Assembly (NCBI GenBank): GCA_011065225.1
Contig: JAAKFC010000033.1
Location: forward strand, 1 to 11,120
Direction of reading: 5' to 3'
Source: Chlamydiota bacterium
Lineage (GTDB): Bacteria; Chlamydiota; Chlamydiia; Chlamydiales; Rhabdochlamydiaceae
Length of the DNA: 11,120 nt
The position numbers and the translations under genes are program-made. The notes beneath the pieces are model-generated. The model was not told where the DNA came from, ran no database searches, and saw only the letters and a list, made by a program, of their open reading frames with translations. This document shows positions 6,541 to 11,120 of the stretch, piece after piece (position 1 is the first letter of the stretch; every line of letters starts with the position of its first letter).

Positions 6541-7855
6541 GTAACTTCATCCCATCAAAGGCCATTTGCACGTGGCAGTGCAGATTGCACTCCTCTAAAA
6601 TGTCTTTGTGAAGCTGGAGTTTGTCGAGCAGATCGCTGTCGGTGTGCTTCGGATCGTGGTGGCTCACGATCCATTCTGTGATTTCCGCATATTTACAGAG
6701 TAGGACAGCATTGGAAATGGAGGAGTGGCCCCATCCTACTCGTCTCTGATATTCAAGTGGGGTGTACTGTGCTTCGTGAATGAGAGTGTCACAGCCTTTG
6801 AAGAATTCTATAATGCTTTCGTGTGATTCAATGAGGGGATGATCTTTCCCAATCGCATTGGGATTCCCATGGTATCCCATGAACATTTCGTTGTCAGTTG
6901 CGTAGCCATAGGTTTTGCCGCCCACATGAATCTTGAAGCAAAGAGTAGCCCCAGGATGGTAAGCGTAGTGGGAATCGATGGTGATATCGCCAATGGAAAC
7001 GGGATGCCCATCGCGCAGATCATTGAAAGAGGTTTTGGCGCGGATATCTTCAAGGCGGACTGGGAAATAGGCGTAGGCGAGCATATCCGTAAAGAGCTCG
7101 CGGGTGGATTTTTCAAAACCGATAGGCGACCAGATCACAATTTGCACATCGGCATCGTAGATGGGATCGAAGAATGGAAATCCCGTTACGTGATCCCAGT
7201 GGGTATGACTCAAGAAGATGTGGATGGTTTTATATTTTTGCGCGTTTAGGACCTCTCCGAGTGGTCGAATGCCAGAGCCGGAATCGATGATGATCATGTC
7301 TTCGCCATGTCGCACTTCAAGACAGACGGTGTTACCTCCAAAACGGATATAATCGTGGCCAGAGACAGAATTCGAGCCGCGCGTTCCCCAAAATTTGATA
7401 TAAGAATTTCGATCATGTTGTTTGGGATCATAAGTTGCTTGCGCTTCAGTTGTGGGAGATCCCTGAGGAGGAGAGGGTTCGGGCATCAGGGTTCCTTCGA
7501 AAAAACGATTGAAGAGGATGTAAAGGAAGGGGATTTCAAAGGGTTTGGTGAGGAAGTAATCCACGCCTGCTTTGATGGCCGCTTGGACATTTTGGATCAT
7601 CGAATTGTTGGAGGTGAGAATGACGCCAAGGCCTTCAGATTTAGGATTGTGGCGAATGCGTTTGAGAAGTTCAATCCCGTGCATTTCGGGGAGTAACAAA
7701 TCGATGTAGACAAGATGGGGGTCGAACTGATTGATTTTTTCAAGGACCTCTTCGCCGCATGTGGCTACTTCAAAGACATAGTGCTCATTTCCTGGGTTTT
7801 TACGGATCTTCTCGAGCAGGCTTTTGTCTGCATCTGCAAGGAGAATTTTTTGCAC
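6533..7855 (-). CDS. response-regulator receiver fused to metallo-beta-lactamase-fold hydrolase
   Basis: This 440-residue cytoplasmic protein has two domains. Residues 1-120 are a receiver domain with phospho-acceptor Asp52 (IDLLLPEMHG), Thr81 and Lys104 (LTKPFE). The usual N-terminal acidic pair is altered (LADAD, with Ala at position 9 where a second Asp is usual). A Pro/Ser/Thr-rich linker spans about 124-148. Residues 152-440 are a metallo-beta-lactamase domain of the WGTRGS type, with the metal motif SHTHWDH (His217, His219, Asp221, His222), later candidate ligands His300, Asp321 and His360, and SHHD (398-401). Such domains are often phosphodiesterases or RNase Z-like; the substrate is unknown. 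A simple model is phosphorylation-controlled hydrolysis. Translation starts at GTG, with a Shine-Dalgarno (AAAGGTAGG) lying in the last codons and stop of ftsK, 6 bases away, so it is probably co-translated with ftsK. No histidine kinase gene is in the window. Confidence 0.88.
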   Translation of the reverse strand: MQKILLADADKSLLEKIRKNPGNEHYVFEVATCGEEVLEKINQFDPHLVYIDLLLPEMHGIELLKRIRHNPKSEGLGVILTSNNSMIQNVQAAIKAGVDYFLTKPFEIPFLYILFNRFFEGTLMPEPSPPQGSPTTEAQATYDPKQHDRNSYIKFWGTRGSNSVSGHDYIRFGGNTVCLEVRHGEDMIIIDSGSGIRPLGEVLNAQKYKTIHIFLSHTHWDHVTGFPFFDPIYDADVQIVIWSPIGFEKSTRELFTDMLAYAYFPVRLEDIRAKTSFNDLRDGHPVSIGDITIDSHYAYHPGATLCFKIHVGGKTYGYATDNEMFMGYHGNPNAIGKDHPLIESHESIIEFFKGCDTLIHEAQYTPLEYQRRVGWGHSSISNAVLLCKYAEITEWIVSHHDPKHTDSDLLDKLQLHKDILEECNLHCHVQMAFDGMKLLI

Positions 7856-7861
7856 TTTTGC

Positions 7862-10093
7862 CTACCTTTCTTTCTGCGAATTGAGAAGGACTCTGCGGGG
7901 TTTAGCCCCTTCTTGTGGTCCAATCACTCCATTGATCTCTAGTTCATCCATTAGTGAGGCGGCTCTGGCGTAGCCAATTTTCAACTTGCGCTGCAAAAAC
8001 GTGGTGGATGCAGTTCCAGTTCCTGTCACGATAGAGAGCGCCTCGTTATATAAGCTGTCTTTTCTCTCATCTTCGATACCAGCCAAAATGGAAAGATCTT
8101 CTTTTGGCATCGTATCAAATGAGGGAATTAAGTAGTTAGGCGGAGCCTGATTGCAAACGTATCGGATCACTTCATTGATCTCTTCGTCATTGATATAGGA
8201 TCCTTGTGCACGGATGAGATTGGAGCTGCCAGGGGGAAGGAAGAGCATATCTCCATTGCCGAGCAAGTTTTCTGCTCCTGTCTCATCTAGAATGATTTGC
8301 GAGTTAATACGAGAGGCCACTTTAAAGGCGATGCGGGTGGGAAAATTCGCTTTGATGAGTCCTGTGATCACCTCACGCGATGGGCGCTGCGTTGCTAAAA
8401 TGAGATGAATGCCAACTGCACGCGCCATTTGGGCGATGCGAGCAATAGGCGTTTCTAAATCAGAACTCGATGCCATCATCAAATCAGCAAATTCATCGAT
8501 AATTGCAACAAGCTTCGGCATCGTCTCTGGGATCTCGATGTTGAGTGACTCTTCAAATTTTCGATCCCGTTTTCTGGCATTGAAGGCGATGATATTGCGC
8601 AGGCCGAGCTGCTTGAGGATTTCATAGCGCTTTTGCATTTCCTTGACGAGCCAACTCAAGGCTGCATAAGCCCCATGTGCTTCGGTAATCACCGGCGCAA
8701 TCATGTGTGGCAAATTGGCATAGCCGGTCAATTCTACTTTTTTTGGGTCGACCATAAGGAGTTTGATCTCATCGGGCCGTGCATTCATGATGATTGATAG
8801 AACAATCGTGTTGATGCAAACCGATTTCCCCGATCCCGTGGCCCCTGCGATGATACAGTGTGGCATCTTGGCCAGATCGCTTATCACGAGCTCACCGCTC
8901 ACGGTTTTGCCAAGCAAAATGGGAATTTGCGCCTTTTGCCTTCCTTGCTGATAGTTGACGAGCAATTCCTTAAAACTCACCTCTTGTTGGATGATCGATG
9001 GGATTTCTATTCCGACTGCAGCCTTACCGGGGATGGGTGCGATAATTCGGATGGAGCGGGCTTGCAAGTTGAGGGCGATGTCATTTTCAAGTGCTTTGAT
9101 TTTTTGTACCTTCACACCTACGGATGGTTGCACTTCAAAAGCAGTGATCGTAGGACCGCAATGGATGTCTCCGACTTTCGCCTCGATCCCAAAACTCATC
9201 AATGTCTCTTCGAGAAGTTCAGCTTGACGGCGCAAATCCTTTTTCAATGTGGAGAGATCGACTTTTTGTGGACTGCGAAGAAGAGAGGTTGGCGGGATCT
9301 TGAAATGGGCATAATCTCCATTGACGACTGTTTGCGCGCGGATGGCTCTTTCTCTTTTTACTTCTGGAGATGCGATTTTCCTTTTTTGCTTTGGAAAGGG
9401 AGAAAAAATCGGTTCGGGAAGAAGAGTATTCTCTTCAATAGGCATTGGCGCAGGTATTTGGCGTTTGGGAAGTCGCAAGCTTTTTAAATACTTTGCAAAT
9501 TTTTTGGCAATTTCCCAAAGTGTGATGACTTTGGTTTCGGTAAAAAGAAGCGCTGAAACAATGGCGATGATAGAAAAGGTGATGCCAATGCCGACATTGC
9601 TAAGAAGATGCATCAAGTTGACTGTGGGCAGATCACGGTAGATATAATAGAGCGGAATTCCGCCGAGATTCTGCCGGATGTGCATTTGTGGATAGGGAAG
9701 TTCAAGGACAATCGTCTCAATGGGAACTTTTTGCGCTAAAAGATCGGGAAAAGGAGCTTTTATCTCGGCAATCAAGTTGAGCAAAATACAGCATGAAACA
9801 AGAAAAGCCCCAAAATAGAGATGCTTTGCATTGATATGAGGAATTTCACCCCGGCTTAAAAATTTAAAGCCCAAGTAGCCGAAATAAAACAGAAGGAGAA
9901 AACTTCCGAGGCCAAGAACATTGGTTAGACCCGAAGCAATTCCATATCCCACAAGACCCAACCAGTTTTCCTTAGGAGTTGTCGGATGGTAGCTCAAAAG
10001 AGAGAGAAGCATGATGAGCGCAAGTCCTAGCAAAAAAAGCCCTTTGGCTTCCGGATGATTTTCTAAGAAGGATTTTTTCTTTTTTTTCTTCAT
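7862..10093 (-). CDS. ftsK: FtsK/SpoIIIE DNA translocase
   Basis: This 743-residue septum-anchored ATPase pumps chromosomal DNA during division and helps resolve chromosome dimers. The N-terminus starts with a run of lysines (MKKKKKKS) and has four to five hydrophobic segments between about 17 and 185. A short, charged linker spans about 200-270; FtsK linkers can be far longer. The motor domain has Walker A GATGSGKS (417-424), DPKKVELTGY (449-458), Walker B LVAIIDEFADL (528-538), and TQRPS...VITGLIKANFPTRIAF (568-590). A C-terminal gamma winged-helix domain (about 677-737, including STTFLQRKLKIGYARAASLMDELE) would read orientation sequences. All key motor residues appear intact. The start overlaps the uppP stop (ATGA), so translation is probably coupled, and there is no separate clear ribosome site. 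The neighbours suggest an envelope/division operon. This identification is secure. Confidence 0.97.
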   Translation of the reverse strand: MKKKKKKSFLENHPEAKGLFLLGLALIMLLSLLSYHPTTPKENWLGLVGYGIASGLTNVLGLGSFLLLFYFGYLGFKFLSRGEIPHINAKHLYFGAFLVSCCILLNLIAEIKAPFPDLLAQKVPIETIVLELPYPQMHIRQNLGGIPLYYIYRDLPTVNLMHLLSNVGIGITFSIIAIVSALLFTETKVITLWEIAKKFAKYLKSLRLPKRQIPAPMPIEENTLLPEPIFSPFPKQKRKIASPEVKRERAIRAQTVVNGDYAHFKIPPTSLLRSPQKVDLSTLKKDLRRQAELLEETLMSFGIEAKVGDIHCGPTITAFEVQPSVGVKVQKIKALENDIALNLQARSIRIIAPIPGKAAVGIEIPSIIQQEVSFKELLVNYQQGRQKAQIPILLGKTVSGELVISDLAKMPHCIIAGATGSGKSVCINTIVLSIIMNARPDEIKLLMVDPKKVELTGYANLPHMIAPVITEAHGAYAALSWLVKEMQKRYEILKQLGLRNIIAFNARKRDRKFEESLNIEIPETMPKLVAIIDEFADLMMASSSDLETPIARIAQMARAVGIHLILATQRPSREVITGLIKANFPTRIAFKVASRINSQIILDETGAENLLGNGDMLFLPPGSSNLIRAQGSYINDEEINEVIRYVCNQAPPNYLIPSFDTMPKEDLSILAGIEDERKDSLYNEALSIVTGTGTASTTFLQRKLKIGYARAASLMDELEINGVIGPQEGAKPRRVLLNSQKER

Positions 10094-10851
10094 TTCAAAT
10101 ATATGTACACGTTAACGAGCATTCCAATAACGAGGCAATACCAAGCAAACATCTGTAATTTTCCCTTTTCGAGCCAATTGATTGCAAAGCGAATCACCAT
10201 CAGCCCGATGATCAGAGAGGTAATAAATCCGACAAAGCAATGCAGATTCATCAGTTGAATCATTTGCCCTTTTTTCCATAGTCTTTCAATCTCGAGTAAA
10301 TTGCCTCCCAAAATTGTCGGAATCGCCAAAAGAAAAGAAAAACGAACAGCATCTTTGACTTCCCAACCCAATACCTGCGCAGCAGAAATAGTAGATGCGC
10401 TGCGTGAGATGCCGGGAATGAGCGCTGCTGACTGCATTGTACCGATGAGCAAAACATCGCGAAGGAGGCTTTTTTTTTTCTTGATCCGCACCTTTTGACC
10501 CACCAGAAGAATCCCTCCCGTTAGCATCATAAAAAGGCCCAAAAATTCCGGTTTGGAGACCATTTCGCGAATAGGAGCCAAAAAAAAGTAGCAGGGTAGT
10601 AGTGGCAAAAGAGCAGCAAAAAGATACTTCAACTTTGTTCGATCTTTCTTGAGGATGTGTGTGATTTCACTTTTGAAAAACCATAGAAGAGCGAAAAGAG
10701 TTCCCAAGTGGCAAGCGAGATCAAAAATGATGGGGACATCTTTGATTCCGAATAAGATTTTCATCAGCTTTAGATGAGCTGATGAGCTAACTGGAAAAAA
10801 TTCCGTTAAGCCTTGTACTAAGCCGAGAAGAAGAGCGACGAGCAAGTTCAT
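10090..10851 (-). CDS. uppP: undecaprenyl-diphosphate phosphatase (UppP/BacA)
   Basis: This 253-residue multi-spanning inner-membrane enzyme removes a phosphate from undecaprenyl diphosphate, regenerating the lipid carrier for peptidoglycan and other envelope polymers. The catalytic signatures are present: QGLTEFFPVSSSAHL (residues 13-27, the [E/Q]xxxE motif with Gln13 and Glu17, and His26) and PGISRSAST (146-154, with Arg150). The length is near the usual 260-270 residues, and several hydrophobic helices fill the rest. A run of ten A on the coding strand (T at 10470-10479 on the + strand) encodes the basic loop RIKKKKS around residues 122-128. It is the first gene of the - strand operon, and its stop overlaps the ftsK start by 4 bases. 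The start ATG at 10851 fits the family N-terminus (MNLLVALLLGLVQG) but lacks an obvious Shine-Dalgarno. Identification is secure. Confidence 0.95.
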   Translation of the reverse strand: MNLLVALLLGLVQGLTEFFPVSSSAHLKLMKILFGIKDVPIIFDLACHLGTLFALLWFFKSEITHILKKDRTKLKYLFAALLPLLPCYFFLAPIREMVSKPEFLGLFMMLTGGILLVGQKVRIKKKKSLLRDVLLIGTMQSAALIPGISRSASTISAAQVLGWEVKDAVRFSFLLAIPTILGGNLLEIERLWKKGQMIQLMNLHCFVGFITSLIIGLMVIRFAINWLEKGKLQMFAWYCLVIGMLVNVYIYLK

Positions 10852-10936
10852 AATCGTCTAAATAGCACAAAAGATGTTAGAAATCCAATTCAAGAAGTAG
10901 GTTCATTGCCTCTCGATGGAGAACTTTTTAGCAGAG

Positions 10937-10970
10937 AAATTTCCTAGCTCCATTTTTGCTAGAAAAATTT
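10937..10970. repeat. imperfect inverted repeat in the divergent intergenic region
   Basis: AAATTTCCTAGC (10937-10948) pairs with GCTAGAAAAATTT (10958-10970) across a 9-base loop, with one bulged or mismatched position. It lies between uppP (leftward) and the rightward gene at 11093. It is not followed by an independent T-run, so it does not look like a classical terminator. It could be a regulatory or transcript hairpin, or chance in AT-rich DNA. The rest of 10852-11092 shows no gene. Confidence 0.35.
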
Positions 10971-10980
10971 TACTTCCAAT

Positions 10981-10989
10981 TGCTATATT
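10981..10989 (+). promoter_or_regulatory. possible extended -10 box for the right-edge gene
   Basis: TGCTATATT fits an extended -10 element (TGn plus TATATT). No good -35 box is seen at the usual distance (AGAAAA at 17 bases). If used, the leader to the ATG at 11093 would be about 95 bases. This is a weak call. Confidence 0.25.
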
Positions 10990-11046
10990 TCTCCAGTTTG
11001 GGTAGTCCTAAACATGTAGTGCTCTAGAAATAATTTTACGTAATTT

Positions 11047-11056
11047 CTCGATCGAG
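11047..11056. repeat. 10-bp perfect palindrome upstream of the right-edge gene
   Basis: CTCGATCGAG is a perfect palindrome about 36 bases before the ATG at 11093. It abuts a second inverted repeat, AGAAAT (11026-11031) with ATTTCT (11043-11048). It could be an operator for a dimeric regulator, but a 10-base palindrome can arise by chance. Confidence 0.25.
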
Positions 11057-11092
11057 TTAAATTTTTACTTTTCAGTTTGTTTGGAGGTAAAA

Positions 11093-11120
11093 ATGATCCT
11101 TAGGTGTCCAAGTTGCAAAT
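11093..11120 (+). CDS. start of a zinc-finger-like protein gene (cut by window end)
   Basis: Only nine codons are inside the window: MILRCPSCK. The start is convincing because GGAGG at 11083-11087 lies five bases before the ATG, the clearest Shine-Dalgarno near the right edge. The CPxC pair directly after the start is the first half of a zinc ribbon, as in MJ0042-type fingers that begin many small bacterial proteins. The rest of the protein is unseen, so its function cannot be judged. It is transcribed divergently from uppP across a 241-base gap. Confidence 0.6.

Noticed and set aside
8858..9487. 209-codon + strand open frame antisense to ftsK
   Set aside because: It is fully contained in the ftsK motor and linker coding region, with no domain or start signal.
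1..11120. A complete new defence, secretion or biosynthetic system
   Set aside because: The genes are mostly recognisable housekeeping functions. There is no transposase, integrase, toxin-antitoxin pair, restriction enzyme, tRNA, rRNA or CRISPR array. The REC-MBL fusion is the only signalling-type oddity and is reported separately.

Overview
The window most likely comes from a member of the phylum Chlamydiota outside the classical Chlamydiaceae (a Parachlamydiales/Waddlia-type amoeba symbiont). This is inference from gene content. A UPF0158-family protein closely resembles the chlamydial version (the CT429-like family, as I recall it). There is a fused alpha/beta 2-oxoacid dehydrogenase E1, as in chlamydiae. 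A YycJ-type metallo-hydrolase lies near ftsK; in Chlamydia these two genes are neighbours (CT738/CT739, from memory). By eye, GC is about 45-50% in most core genes and clearly lower in a few patches.

Layout, left half (+ strand). The 3' part of an MFS transporter enters from the left edge. A good sigma70-like promoter (about 727-755) then precedes a three-gene operon: the UPF0158 protein (783-1916), the fused E1 (GTG start at 1913, GTGA overlap), and a small gene starting at 3959. That third gene is broken. A 159-bp non-coding element with 24-bp perfect terminal inverted repeats, flanked by a TA duplication, sits inside it at 4080-4238. Removing the element plus one TA rejoins an uninterrupted frame of about 103 codons. 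A small coiled-coil gene on the - strand (4375-4689), with a TTGACA-N16-TATAAT promoter, runs into the 3' end of the broken gene.

Layout, right half. The yycJ-type gene (+) is followed by an AT-rich M48-like membrane metalloprotease (+). Converging on it from the right is a - strand operon, in transcription order uppP, ftsK, and a response-regulator/metallo-beta-lactamase fusion. The first two genes overlap by ATGA and the second and third are 6 bases apart. At the right edge a + strand gene begins with a strong Shine-Dalgarno sequence and a CPxC zinc-finger start (MILRCPSCK), cut by the window end.

How the genes fit together. UppP recycles the undecaprenyl carrier used for envelope synthesis. 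FtsK couples division to chromosome segregation. The REC-MBL protein in the same transcription unit is a candidate signal-responsive hydrolase acting with them, but nothing in the sequence states its substrate. The E1 protein feeds branched-chain (or related) acyl-CoA production and needs E2/E3 partners encoded elsewhere. I do not see a complete undescribed multi-gene system. The best-supported novelty is the MITE-like insertion and the gene it disrupts, followed by the REC-MBL fusion in a division/envelope operon.
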